Source: Ferrovibrio sp. MS7
GTDB lineage: Bacteria > Pseudomonadota > Alphaproteobacteria > Ferrovibrionales > Ferrovibrionaceae
Length of the DNA stretch: 64,000 nucleotides
Reading direction: 5' to 3'
Assembly (NCBI RefSeq): GCF_038404985.1
Contig: NZ_JBBKBA010000002.1
Span: forward strand, 1 to 64,000
Shown piece after piece: positions 42,029 through 49,781 of this stretch. Made by a program: the position numbers and the translations under genes. The notes beneath the pieces were generated by a model. The model did no database searches, was not told where the DNA came from, and saw only the letters and a program-made list of their open reading frames with translations. Positions within the stretch are counted from its first letter, which is position 1, and every line of letters starts with the position of its first letter.

Positions 42029-42457
42029 TCAATGCTCCCCGTCATCCTCGCCCCAGCCGCGCCAGAGATCGAGAATCGCCACCAGCATCACCGCCAAGCC
42101 AAGACCGACATGCGGCAAGGCCGCCTGGCTGATGGGATAATAGCCGAACAGCCAGGGCGAGAGGCAAAGCCAGACGCCGAGGCCCAGATTGCCCCAGCCC
42201 TCCCAGCGATCCTGGAGGGTAAGCGTGAGGCCGGCCAGCGCGAAGACCAGCATGCCGATGATGACGCTGTTCATGGTGGCGCTGGCGAGGCCGGTGAAGC
42301 CGAAGCTCCAGGGCGACAGGCCGATGGCGACAGCCAACGCCAGCATTGCCCAGGCCTCCCAGGGCAGGCGTGTCTTGCGCGGCGGTGTGTGATGCAGCCC
42401 GATGCCGCGATGGTCGAAGCGATGAGGGAAGGAATGCAGTTTCGATAGCTGGCCCAT
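42029..42457 (-). CDS. SPW-repeat membrane protein
   Basis: A 142-residue protein with four hydrophobic helices in two homologous halves, each carrying the diagnostic Ser-Pro-Trp: GLSPWSFGFTG and CLSPWLFGYYP. The N-terminal 35 residues are basic and His-rich. SPW proteins are small integral membrane proteins of unknown role. The internal duplication is clear. The start is the ATG at 42455-42457, with CTGGAGGTGCGTC upstream on the minus strand, a strong ribosome site. Confidence 0.85.
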   Translation of the reverse strand: MGQLSKLHSFPHRFDHRGIGLHHTPPRKTRLPWEAWAMLALAVAIGLSPWSFGFTGLASATMNSVIIGMLVFALAGLTLTLQDRWEGWGNLGLGVWLCLSPWLFGYYPISQAALPHVGLGLAVMLVAILDLWRGWGEDDGEH

Positions 42458-42832
42458 GACGCACCTCCAGATGCAACATCCCGGAGGGATACTTCCCTCA
42501 GGGTCTGACCTTAAGGCTCGGCCTCAAGGTCTGGCAGTGCGGTGGCGGCTCCCCCAGCCGCGCCCCGCGAGCGCTGCCGGTGCAGGAGATATGACTCCCG
42601 ATCACGGCAAAATCGTGGTGCAGGCGTGACTTGTTCGTGAGCGGGGCACCTCTCGCTGCCAGGCTGGCCGCCGACTTGTGATGGCCGTGTTTCGCCAATT
42701 AATACTACTCCTGATTATTTTGAATTAATTCGGTGCCCTTAGTCCTAAAACAACTATTGCGAGAAATAAACGGGCGTAAGACACTTCTATTTTTGGTAAC
42801 TTGTTCCTGGGAATAGATCGGCGGGGGCTAGG
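42458..42832. other. 375-bp gap with a compositional step upstream of the RloC-like gene
   Basis: The first 240 bp are GC-rich, with short inverted repeats and no credible gene (a 66-codon minus frame has no family features). From about 42700 the DNA becomes AT-rich, with several TAAT/ATTA runs, up to the start codon at 42833. This marks the left edge of a probably acquired segment. It presumably includes the promoter of the RloC-like gene; no clear -35/-10 pair could be chosen. Confidence 0.6.
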
Positions 42833-45094
42833 ATGCTTACGGCAATCAACAAGATTAAGGGCCTCGGGGTCTTTGGAGATTTTGCTGCAGCGGTGGATCT
42901 GCCCCCCTTCAAACGCTTCAACCTGATTTACGGTGAGAACGGCTCAGGCAAGACAACGTTGTCCAGGCTTTTTACTGCGCTTCAGACCGGCGCGCATGCA
43001 GACTACCCCGACCTCGACTATTCGATAACGACTGACGCAGGCACGCTGGCCAAGGGGCAGCCGAGCCCACGGAAAATCCGTGTTTTCAATTCGGACTATA
43101 TCGAAGCGAACATAGGTCAGTTCAACGGACCGCTGAAGCATATCCTCATTGTTGGCCAGGAAAACAAAGAGCTCGCTGAAGAAATAAAGGCTGAACAGGC
43201 CGCGCACGACGACCGGAAAGCCAAGCTCGACGTCGAGACGGTGGCGCTGACAAAGCTTGAGACCGACAAGGGAAAGGCATTTTCGGCCATTGCTAAGACG
43301 ATCGGCGAGGCGACGAGTGGGACAACTCTGCGTGGCTATCGCAAACCGGACGCAGAAGCCGCCTATAAAAAGCTGACGACGCCAAAGACATATTCGGAGG
43401 CCGAACTCGACATTCACCGAGTAACTATCCGTCAGGAACAGGCGGAAGCTGTGCCGCAGATTTCTCAGCCAAAGGTGAAGGCCAAGTCAGGCGCCGGAAT
43501 AGACATTCAGATTGCGCTGAGCACGCTGGTCACGGCTACAGGAATTCTGACTCAGCGTGCGTCTCAGGTCGATGCGCTAAGCCGACTTGTCGAGAAGCCG
43601 GATATATCACTCTGGGTCGAGACCGGTTTGGAAATCCACCGCACGCATGAGTCGAAGGATTGCGAATTCTGCGGGCAGAAACTGCCGGAAGAACGGCTGA
43701 AAAGGCTTTCTGAGCATTTCAGCACTGCGGACCAGCAACTGAAGACTGAAATCGAAGCAGAGATTAAAACGGCACATGATATCAACGCAGCTATCTCCAG
43801 CGTCCAGATACCACCGAAGGCGGGCCTTTTTTCCGAGATCCGGGAGGATTTTGAAGCTACAGCCCAGGAATTCGAGACCGCAAGGACCAGTGCACTGACT
43901 GCAGTAAGCAAAGTGGCGGAGATTCTATCGAAAAAGCTGACCGAACGCTCGAAGCCGTATGCTATCGAAATCGCCGTGGATACTACGGCTTTATTCCAGT
44001 CTCTGGATAAGGTCAGAGCGCTAATTGACAGGCACAATGCCAAATCGGCTGATTTCGAGGCGCAGAAAAAAGCAGCTAGGCACGCCATTGAAACGCATTA
44101 TCTGTCGTCCATCGCGCCGCAGGTGAGAGAGTTCGACGAAAAAATAGACGCCACGCAGAACACTATCAAAAAGCTGAGGGACGGCGCCGCCGATTTAGGA
44201 GACGCTCGCAGTCTTGATGAGCTGCTGAAATCCATTAGCGAAAAAAAGGCGAAGGTATCAAGCGCGCACGCTGGTGGAGCTCAAATGACCAGCAAGCTCA
44301 ATGCTTTTCTTGGCCGTACAGACCTGACATTTGATTCGGGCGATGACGGATATCGACTAAAGCGCCGGGGGAAACCTGCGCGGCGGTTAAGCGAAGGCGA
44401 GAAGACTGCCATCGCCTTTCTTTACTTCATTGTGCAACTTGGTGACCAGGACTTCGATATCAAGGAAGGCATCGTAGTCATTGACGACCCAATATCCAGT
44501 CTAGACGCAGCAGCAATATTCCAAGCATTTTCTTACTTGAAAAATGCGGTCAAGGAAGCCAAGCAGGTTTTCCTGTTCACCCACAACTTCGATTTCTTGA
44601 AGCTATTGCTAAATTGGCTTGACCACGGAGCCAAACAGAATCAACGCTCTTATCTTATGATTGTCTGCACAGAAGCGGCAGCCGGAAGAAGCTCACATCT
44701 CATGAAGCTTGACCAACTTCTTGTTGAGCATCCGACCGAGTATCATTACCTCTTCAAACTTCTATACACGTTTGAGTCGGACGGCACGATTCAATCGTCC
44801 TACAACATTCCAAATATTGCCAGGAAACTGCTGGAGACGTTTCTCGAATTTCATGTCCCATCCAATGAGAATCTGTACAAGAAACTCGATAAACTAAAAT
44901 TTGACGACAACAAAAAAACCGCCATCTACAAGTTCACGAATGACCTATCACACATGACGGGCAAAGGCTTCGACCCAGCCCTCGTCGCCGAGACGCAGAA
45001 GAACACGACTTATCTTCTTGAGATGATAAAAGCGGTTGCACCCGACCATTATGATGGTCTCGAGCGTTTAGCTAAGGGTGCATCAGCACTGTAG
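42833..45094 (+). CDS. RloC-like anticodon nuclease (AAA_13 ATPase with zinc hook)
   Basis: A 753-residue ABC/SMC-type ATPase of the AAA_13 family. Walker A is GENGSGKT (34-41), the signature LSEGEK is at 519-524 and Walker B is VVIDDP (548-553), with the H-loop FLFTHNF after it. Between the two ATPase halves lie long coiled coils carrying a zinc-hook-like CEFC (277-280). The C-terminal part has R664-x3-E668 and H707, the Arg-Glu-His triad arrangement of PrrC/RloC tRNA anticodon nucleases. RloC cleaves tRNA at the wobble base in response to DNA damage or phage. GC content and codon use are visibly lower than in the neighbours, and no restriction-modification genes are adjacent. Other AAA_13 ATPases are the main alternative. 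Confidence 0.72.
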   Translation: MLTAINKIKGLGVFGDFAAAVDLPPFKRFNLIYGENGSGKTTLSRLFTALQTGAHADYPDLDYSITTDAGTLAKGQPSPRKIRVFNSDYIEANIGQFNGPLKHILIVGQENKELAEEIKAEQAAHDDRKAKLDVETVALTKLETDKGKAFSAIAKTIGEATSGTTLRGYRKPDAEAAYKKLTTPKTYSEAELDIHRVTIRQEQAEAVPQISQPKVKAKSGAGIDIQIALSTLVTATGILTQRASQVDALSRLVEKPDISLWVETGLEIHRTHESKDCEFCGQKLPEERLKRLSEHFSTADQQLKTEIEAEIKTAHDINAAISSVQIPPKAGLFSEIREDFEATAQEFETARTSALTAVSKVAEILSKKLTERSKPYAIEIAVDTTALFQSLDKVRALIDRHNAKSADFEAQKKAARHAIETHYLSSIAPQVREFDEKIDATQNTIKKLRDGAADLGDARSLDELLKSISEKKAKVSSAHAGGAQMTSKLNAFLGRTDLTFDSGDDGYRLKRRGKPARRLSEGEKTAIAFLYFIVQLGDQDFDIKEGIVVIDDPISSLDAAAIFQAFSYLKNAVKEAKQVFLFTHNFDFLKLLLNWLDHGAKQNQRSYLMIVCTEAAAGRSSHLMKLDQLLVEHPTEYHYLFKLLYTFESDGTIQSSYNIPNIARKLLETFLEFHVPSNENLYKKLDKLKFDDNKKTAIYKFTNDLSHMTGKGFDPALVAETQKNTTYLLEMIKAVAPDHYDGLERLAKGASAL

Positions 45095-45259
45095 GCTCTT
45101 GCTGCTCACTGATAGCCACGGCTTCCTGAGTTCCACTGGGAAGCAGCAATTGCACCTTCGAAACTTCTGGTGTCGGCGTGTCCGGACTCCGTGGCGAACC
45201 ACCCTGGTGACGCCCAAGGCGTTACCACCCAAATGTGACCGCTGTCATCAAAATTTAGC

Positions 45260-45288
45260 TTGTTCAAAATTAAATTGTGCGCTATTAA
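45260..45288 (+). promoter_or_regulatory. ohr promoter with an OhrR operator in its spacer
   Basis: TTGTTC (45260-45265) and TATTAA (45283-45288) are separated by 17 bp. The spacer contains CAAAATTAAATTGTG (45265-45279), 12 of 15 matches to the OhrR site TACAATTAAATTGTA of Bacillus. OhrR bound here would block RNA polymerase. Confidence 0.75.
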
Positions 45289-45346
45289 TTATCCCGTCAG
45301 ACAGCAACGGCCCTTGAACTGGGGGCCACCCAACAGGAGACCGACC

Positions 45347-45763
45347 ATGACCCCGCTTTACACCACCACCGCCACCGCCACCGGCGGCCGCTCCGGCCGC
45401 GTCACCTCGGCCGACGGCATCATCGACATGACGCTGGCGATGCCGAAGGAACTCGGCGGCCCGGGCAATGCCGCCAATCCGGAAACCTTCTTCGCCTCGG
45501 GCTATGCCGCCTGCTTCCAGGGCGCGCTGGGCCTGGTCGCCCGCGGCAAGGGCGTGACCCTGCCGGCCGGCAACACCGTCACCGTGACCATCGGCATCGG
45601 CAAGGATGAGACCAGCTTCGGCCTGAACGCCGCCATCGTGGTGCATTTGCCGGGCCTAGACCAGGCCACCGCCGACGCGCTCGCCCATGCCGCGCATCAG
45701 GTCTGCCCGTATTCCAAGGCGACCCGTGGCAATATCGACGCCACCGTGAAGGCGACGGTCTAA
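45347..45763 (+). CDS. ohr: Organic hydroperoxide resistance protein
   Basis: A 138-residue OsmC/Ohr-fold peroxidase. The two redox cysteines are in SGYAACFQGAL (peroxidatic, near residue 54) and HQVCPYSKATRGN (resolving, near 123). Ohr reduces organic and fatty-acid hydroperoxides using lipoylated proteins. The N-terminal YTTTATATGGRSGRVTS is typical. The start is the ATG at 45347 after CAGGAGACCGACC. It is followed by its regulator ohrR. The promoter 60 bp upstream carries an OhrR-like site. Confidence 0.95.
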   Translation: MTPLYTTTATATGGRSGRVTSADGIIDMTLAMPKELGGPGNAANPETFFASGYAACFQGALGLVARGKGVTLPAGNTVTVTIGIGKDETSFGLNAAIVVHLPGLDQATADALAHAAHQVCPYSKATRGNIDATVKATV

Positions 45764-45834
45764 GTCCCATTCCGATCCACGATACCGCGCCGGGCTTCTT
45801 GCGGAGCCCGGCGCCAATCGGGGAGGCTATAGCC

Positions 45835-46296
45835 ATGTCCGCCGATTCCAATCTCAAGCTCGACGCCCAGCTCTGCTTCGCGCTCTATGCCGCGTCCAAC
45901 GCCATGACCCGGCTCTACCGCGACAAGCTGGAACCGCTCGGCCTCACCTATCCGCAGTATCTGGTGCTGCTGGTGCTGTGGGAGCAGGACGGGCTGCCCG
46001 GCCCCGGCCTCACCGTGAAGCAGCTCGGCGAACGGCTGCATCTCGATTCCGGCACCCTCACCCCGATGCTCAAGCGCATGGAAATTGCCGGCCTGCTGAC
46101 CCGCCAGCGCGACGGCCAGGACGAGCGCCTGGTGCGCATTGCCCTCACCCAGGCGGGCCGCGACCTGAAAACCGGCGTGGCGGCGATGAAAGAGGGGCTG
46201 TCCTGCCTGCTGCCGCTGCCCGACCGCGACATTGCCCGGCTGCGCACCGAATTGCAGGGGCTTACCAATAGCTTGCAGCAATTCATCCCCAAATAA
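45835..46296 (+). CDS. ohrR: Organic hydroperoxide sensor/repressor OhrR (MarR family)
   Basis: A 153-residue winged-helix regulator. The reactive Cys of the OhrR group is present in DAQLCFALYAASNAM (residue 14), with LGLTYPQYLVLLVLWE next, the region whose tyrosines hydrogen-bond it. The wHTH is LTVKQLGERLHLDSGTLTPMLKRMEIAGLLTRQRD. Oxidation of the Cys releases the repressor from DNA. It lies 71 bp after ohr on the same strand, and its target is presumably 45265-45279. No second reactive Cys near the C-terminus fits the 2-Cys class exactly (one Cys, SCLLPLP, is at about 123), so a 2-Cys mechanism is possible. Confidence 0.9.
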   Translation: MSADSNLKLDAQLCFALYAASNAMTRLYRDKLEPLGLTYPQYLVLLVLWEQDGLPGPGLTVKQLGERLHLDSGTLTPMLKRMEIAGLLTRQRDGQDERLVRIALTQAGRDLKTGVAAMKEGLSCLLPLPDRDIARLRTELQGLTNSLQQFIPK

Positions 46297-46463
46297 CTCA
46301 CAGCCTTTTCATCAAGCTATAATAGAAATATCAACATATAGATCGCCCCAATATTAAAGGCACTACATGTTGGGTTTACCTATTGCTCCGAAGAATCCCA
46401 GTTGCAATAATGGATTGACGACGAATCAAACCATTATCAGTGCGCTGTCACGGGGATTCCATC

Positions 46464-47423
46464 ATGCCGCTTCTCGACGCCAAACCGGTCTACAAGCCCT
46501 TCCAGTATCCTTGGGCATATGAGGCCTGGATGACGCAGCAGCGCGTGCATTGGCTGCCCGAGGAAGTGCCGCTGGCCGATGACGTGAAGGACTGGCAGAA
46601 GAAGCTCACCCCGGGCGAGAAGAACCTGCTGACGCAGATCTTCCGCTTCTTCACCCAGGCCGATGTGGAAGTCTCGAACTGCTACATGAAGCATTACGCG
46701 CGGGTGTTCAAACCCACCGAAGTGCAGATGATGCTGGCCGCCTTCGCCAACATGGAGACGGTGCATATCGCCGCCTATTCGCACCTGCTCGATACCATCG
46801 GCATGCCCGAAGAAGAATACTCGGCCTTCCTCCGCTACAAGGAGATGAAGGACAAGTACGACTACATGCAGCAGTTCGGCGTCGAGACCAAGGCGGATAT
46901 CGCCAAGACGCTGGCGGTGTTCGGCGCCTTCACCGAGGGCCTGCAGCTTTTCGCTTCCTTCGCCATCCTGCTGAACTTCCCGCGCTTCAACAAGATGAAG
47001 GGCATGGGCCAGATCGTGTCGTGGTCGGTGCGCGACGAAACGCTGCACACCAACTCGATCATCCGCCTGTTCCGCACCTTCGTTGAGGAAAACCCGGAAG
47101 TCTGGACCGAGGAATTCCAGCGCGAGCTTTATGTCGCCTGCTCCACCATCGTCGATCACGAGGATGCCTTCATCGACCTCGCCTTCGAACTCGGCGGCGT
47201 GCAGGGCCTCTCCGCCGATGACGTGAAGAACTACATTCGCTGGACCGCCGACCGCCGCCTGCTGCAGCTCAACCTGCAGCCGATGTACCGCATCGCCAAG
47301 AATCCGCTGCCCTGGCTGGATGCGATCCTCAACGGCGTCGAGCACACCAACTTCTTCGAGAACCGCGCCACGGAATATTCCAAGGCCTCGACCCAGGGCT
47401 CCTGGGAGGATGCGTTCGCGTAA
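46464..47423 (+). CDS. nrdB: Ribonucleoside-diphosphate reductase, beta subunit (class Ia)
   Basis: A 319-residue ferritin-like radical-generating subunit. The diiron ligands are D67, E98, H101, E158, E192 and H195 (VEVSN..., METVHIAAY, FTEGLQLF, RDETLHTN), and the radical tyrosine is Y105, at the E-x2-H-x3-Y spacing of class Ia enzymes. No N-terminal ATP-cone is present, so neither subunit carries one. A perfect TATAAT at 46318-46323 lies in the 167-bp AT-rich gap upstream, so it has its own promoter. The start is the ATG at 46464; the longer frame adds eight codons. An intrinsic terminator follows at 47449. Confidence 0.96.
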   Translation: MPLLDAKPVYKPFQYPWAYEAWMTQQRVHWLPEEVPLADDVKDWQKKLTPGEKNLLTQIFRFFTQADVEVSNCYMKHYARVFKPTEVQMMLAAFANMETVHIAAYSHLLDTIGMPEEEYSAFLRYKEMKDKYDYMQQFGVETKADIAKTLAVFGAFTEGLQLFASFAILLNFPRFNKMKGMGQIVSWSVRDETLHTNSIIRLFRTFVEENPEVWTEEFQRELYVACSTIVDHEDAFIDLAFELGGVQGLSADDVKNYIRWTADRRLLQLNLQPMYRIAKNPLPWLDAILNGVEHTNFFENRATEYSKASTQGSWEDAFA

Positions 47424-47448
47424 AAGCGGCTGGCGCATCGATAAGACG

Positions 47449-47482
47449 AAGGGCGGCTGCCACACAGCCGCCCTTTCTTTTT
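47449..47482 (+). terminator. Intrinsic terminator of nrdB
   Basis: AAGGGCGGCTG (47449-47459) pairs with CAGCCGCCCTT (47465-47475), with a 5-base loop, followed by TTCTTTTTCTC. The stop codon is 26 bp upstream. Confidence 0.92.
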
Positions 47483-47492
47483 CTCTTTCTTT

Positions 47493-47522
47493 GTCATTCC
47501 CGCGCCAGCAGGAATCCCATTT
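47493..47522 (+). repeat. Extragenic palindrome, family A (single copy)
   Basis: GTCATTCCCGCGCCAGCAGG then AATCCCATTT. It is a solo, slightly decayed copy between nrdB and parD. Confidence 0.75.
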
Positions 47523-47576
47523 CACGTCGCGTAAGCCCCGCTTGCCGCCCGCCGGCCGGGCGCGCATACTGGCGCC

Positions 47577-47831
47577 ATGACTACGCTGGAACTCTCACCC
47601 CGCATCGCCGCCCGCATCCGCCGCAAGCTGCGCAATGGGGCCTATGCCGATGCCGACAGCGTGGTGGCCGAGGCACTGCGCCTGCTGGACGAGCGGGACA
47701 AGCTGGAGAAGCGTGACGTGGCGCTGGGCTTCGAGCAATTGCGCAAGGGCGCTATATCCAAGCGTTCGATGGAAGACATTATCGCCCTGGCCAATAAGCG
47801 CCATGCCCGGAAGTCGCAGCCGAAACGCTAG
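47577..47831 (+). CDS. parD: Type II antitoxin, ParD family
   Basis: An 84-residue ribbon-helix-helix antitoxin. The N-terminal TTLELSPRIAARIRRKLRNGAYADADSVVAEALRLLDERD is the RHH DNA-binding unit (strand then two helices). The C-terminal Lys/Arg-rich segment wraps the toxin. It would neutralise ParE and repress its own operon. It overlaps the toxin gene by 29 bp. The gene lies 102 bp after the nrdB terminator and has its own promoter region, partly in the palindrome. Confidence 0.88.
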   Translation: MTTLELSPRIAARIRRKLRNGAYADADSVVAEALRLLDERDKLEKRDVALGFEQLRKGAISKRSMEDIIALANKRHARKSQPKR

Positions 47832-48147
47832 GCCCAGCGCAACGATCCGCTATAGCCGCGCGGCTGAGCGGGATTTACTCGGTATTTGGGATTTCATCAG
47901 CGCGCAGAGCGGCACGGCTCAGGCCGATGCGGTGTTGCGGCGGATCGAAAAGGCGCTCAAGCGCCTGGAACGCTTCCCCCATCTCGGGCGCTCCCGCCCT
48001 GAATATGGGCCGAATGCCCGCAGCGCCGTGCAGGAAAGCTGGATCATCTACTATGATTTGATCCGGGAGAAACGCTCGATCCTTGTCGCCCGTATCCTGC
48101 ATGCAGCCCGCGATCAGGCCGCTGTGCTGGAGCAAGGCAAAGTCTAA
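47803..48147 (+). CDS. parE: Type II toxin, ParE family
   Basis: A 114-residue RelE/ParE-superfamily protein. Features are RYSRAAERDLLGIWDFISAQSG, RRIEKALKRLERFPHLGRSRPEYG and YYDLIREKRSILVARILHAARD, the ParE-type strand-helix order. ParE toxins poison DNA gyrase. The ATG at 47803, inside parD, gives the usual length with a poor ribosome site, so translation is probably coupled to the antitoxin. It is immediately followed, on the opposite strand, by a small gene whose end overlaps its stop. Confidence 0.87.
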   Translation: MPGSRSRNARPSATIRYSRAAERDLLGIWDFISAQSGTAQADAVLRRIEKALKRLERFPHLGRSRPEYGPNARSAVQESWIIYYDLIREKRSILVARILHAARDQAAVLEQGKV

Positions 48148-48362
48148 GCCAGGATATCCACCGCGCGGCGGCGCTGTTCCAGTTCGGTGCGCAGGCTGAC
48201 GCCGGCAGTGGCCTGCTGCAGCTGGGCCTGGGCGAAAAGCTGGGCGGCGGCGGCCATGGCGTCGGCGTCGAGGCCGCCCTCGGCGACGAGCTTCACCGCC
48301 TTGGTCAGGCGGGCTTCGGCCTGGCTGAAGGCCGCGAGGCTGGATCCGATGCTGTCGATCAT
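48144..48362 (-). CDS. Small helical protein of unknown function
   Basis: A 72-residue protein: MIDSIGSSLAAFSQAEARLT, then a Gly-containing turn, then a second amphipathic helix ending RTELEQRRRAVDILA. The two-helix pattern, the MIxSIGSAL start and the A-heavy faces resemble short flagellar rod-like proteins, but this is a weak resemblance and no function is assigned. The start is the ATG at 48360-48362; an ATG 13 codons upstream is a worse fit. It overlaps the parE stop by 4 bp on the opposite strand. Confidence 0.5.
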   Translation of the reverse strand: MIDSIGSSLAAFSQAEARLTKAVKLVAEGGLDADAMAAAAQLFAQAQLQQATAGVSLRTELEQRRRAVDILA

Positions 48363-48741
48363 GGCGCCAGGATAATCCGCCGCTGCGCCCGGCTCAAGCA
48401 AGTCTTGACCGCTTTATGTTCCTGTTATATTCTTTATTATACCTCACCCTGCATACGCGGCTAGGCGATGCTCTGGTAGGTGATGCTTTGGCAGGTAATG
48501 CTGGCTGCCGGCCTTTCGCCGGTCGGCGCGCTTTGTCGTGCCGGGCAGGCCGGTAGAGCCCGGAAAAAGCCTTGTGACAAAATCGCCGGAATGTCCGGGA
48601 ACAAACGGGAGTAAGTGGGAAGCGAAACGAAGCGTGGCGAAGCAGCATGACGCGCCCGCGATGTTCTGCTATTTCACCGCCAAGCAGCCACCCGAACAAA
48701 CTAGCCGCCTCCAACGATTGGCAGATGGAGAAAAGCCCGCC
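48363..48741. other. 379-bp gap with a promoter and a three-copy tandem repeat
   Basis: On the plus strand, TTGACC near 48408 and TATTCT about 17 bp on form a promoter pointing to the peptidase gene, in an AT-rich window. Three imperfect 15-bp units lie at 48463-48507 (AGGCGATGCTCTGGT, AGGTGATGCTTTGGC, AGGTAATGCTGGCTG). The rest is a leader with no recognisable gene; an upstream frame from 48538 is open into the peptidase but its sequence is not protein-like. Confidence 0.55.
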
Positions 48742-49767
48742 ATGGCCCAAAGCCAGAGCCCGAACCAGAGTCCGCTCCCGCCCGCCTCTGCCACCGCTGC
48801 CTCCCCCGGTCCCTCGGCCAGCCCGGTTCTCGCGCTGCTGCCCATCCCCATCGATGCCTGGCGCCAGGGCAATACCGGCATTCCCTTCGCGCATCGCCTC
48901 GACTCCGGCAAGCCCGGCCCCAGCGTCACCATCACCGCGCTGATCCATGGCAACGAGGTCTGTGGTGCCCATGCGCTGGACCTGCTGCTGCGCAGTGGCT
49001 TCCGCCCGCTGGTGGGCAAGCTGACGCTGATCTTCTGCAACATCGCCGCCTATATGCGCTTCGATCCGCAGGAGCCGACCGCCTCGCGCTTCGTGGATGA
49101 GGACATGAACCGCGTGTGGAGCGAGGATGTGCTGCGCTCCTCGCGCAGTTCTGTGGAACTGGAACGCGCGCGCGAGATCGAGCCGCTGATCCGCGACACC
49201 GATCTGCTGCTGGATATCCATTCGATGCAGACGCCCTCGCCGGCGCTGATGCTCTCGGGTCCCTTGCCCAAGGGCCGTGAGCTTGCCCGCGCCGTCGGGG
49301 TGCCGAATTTCGTCGTCGCCGATGAGGGCCACAAGGCCGGCAAGCGCATGCGCGATTACGGCGATTTCAGCAATCCGGCCAGTGCCAAGAACGCGCTGCT
49401 GGTGGAATGCGGCCAGCATTGGGCCGCCGACAGCCGGCCGATGGCGATTGAAACCATGCTGCGTTTCCTGAAAGCCGCCGGCCAGGCCGATGATGCATTT
49501 TTGGCTCAGCATGGCGTGGCACCGATGCCGGCGCAGACGCAGCATTTCGTCGAAGTGACCGACGCCGTCACCATCGAGAGCAACGAATTCCGCTTCATCG
49601 GCGAATTCACCGGCCTGGAAAGCATCGCGCAGGCTGGCACCGCCATCGCCCAGGATGGCCCGGTGACGATCCGCACCCCCTATGACGATTGCGTGCTGAT
49701 CATGCCGACGCGGCGGCTGAAAGCGGGCCAGACCGCGGTGCGGCTCGGCCGGCGGCTCTCGGCCTAA
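48742..49767 (+). CDS. Succinylglutamate desuccinylase/aspartoacylase-family zinc hydrolase
   Basis: A 341-residue M14-type zinc carboxypeptidase fold of the AstE/AspA group. The metal ligands are in ALIHGNEVCGAHAL (His-x2-Glu) and LLDIHSMQ (His), with the catalytic Glu expected in LLVECGQHW and the substrate-clamping Arg in MNRVWSED. The N-terminal 30 residues are a low-complexity Ser/Pro/Ala leader. Substrates are unknown: family members deacylate N-acyl amino acids or related compounds. The start is the ATG at 48742 after ATGGAGAAAAG. It is followed by an AbrB-type permease gene 14 bp on, which may move the product. Confidence 0.8.
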   Translation: MAQSQSPNQSPLPPASATAASPGPSASPVLALLPIPIDAWRQGNTGIPFAHRLDSGKPGPSVTITALIHGNEVCGAHALDLLLRSGFRPLVGKLTLIFCNIAAYMRFDPQEPTASRFVDEDMNRVWSEDVLRSSRSSVELERAREIEPLIRDTDLLLDIHSMQTPSPALMLSGPLPKGRELARAVGVPNFVVADEGHKAGKRMRDYGDFSNPASAKNALLVECGQHWAADSRPMAIETMLRFLKAAGQADDAFLAQHGVAPMPAQTQHFVEVTDAVTIESNEFRFIGEFTGLESIAQAGTAIAQDGPVTIRTPYDDCVLIMPTRRLKAGQTAVRLGRRLSA

Positions 49768-49781
49768 GCCAGCTTGATCCC

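Noticed and set aside
42498-42698. A 66-residue minus-strand gene upstream of the RloC-like gene.
   Set aside because: No ribosome site, no domain, and its composition is that of random GC-rich DNA.
47577-48147. A full defence island formed by parDE, RloC and patatin.
   Set aside because: The genes are separated by nrdB, ohr-ohrR, msrB and other housekeeping genes; they are more likely to be independent acquisitions.
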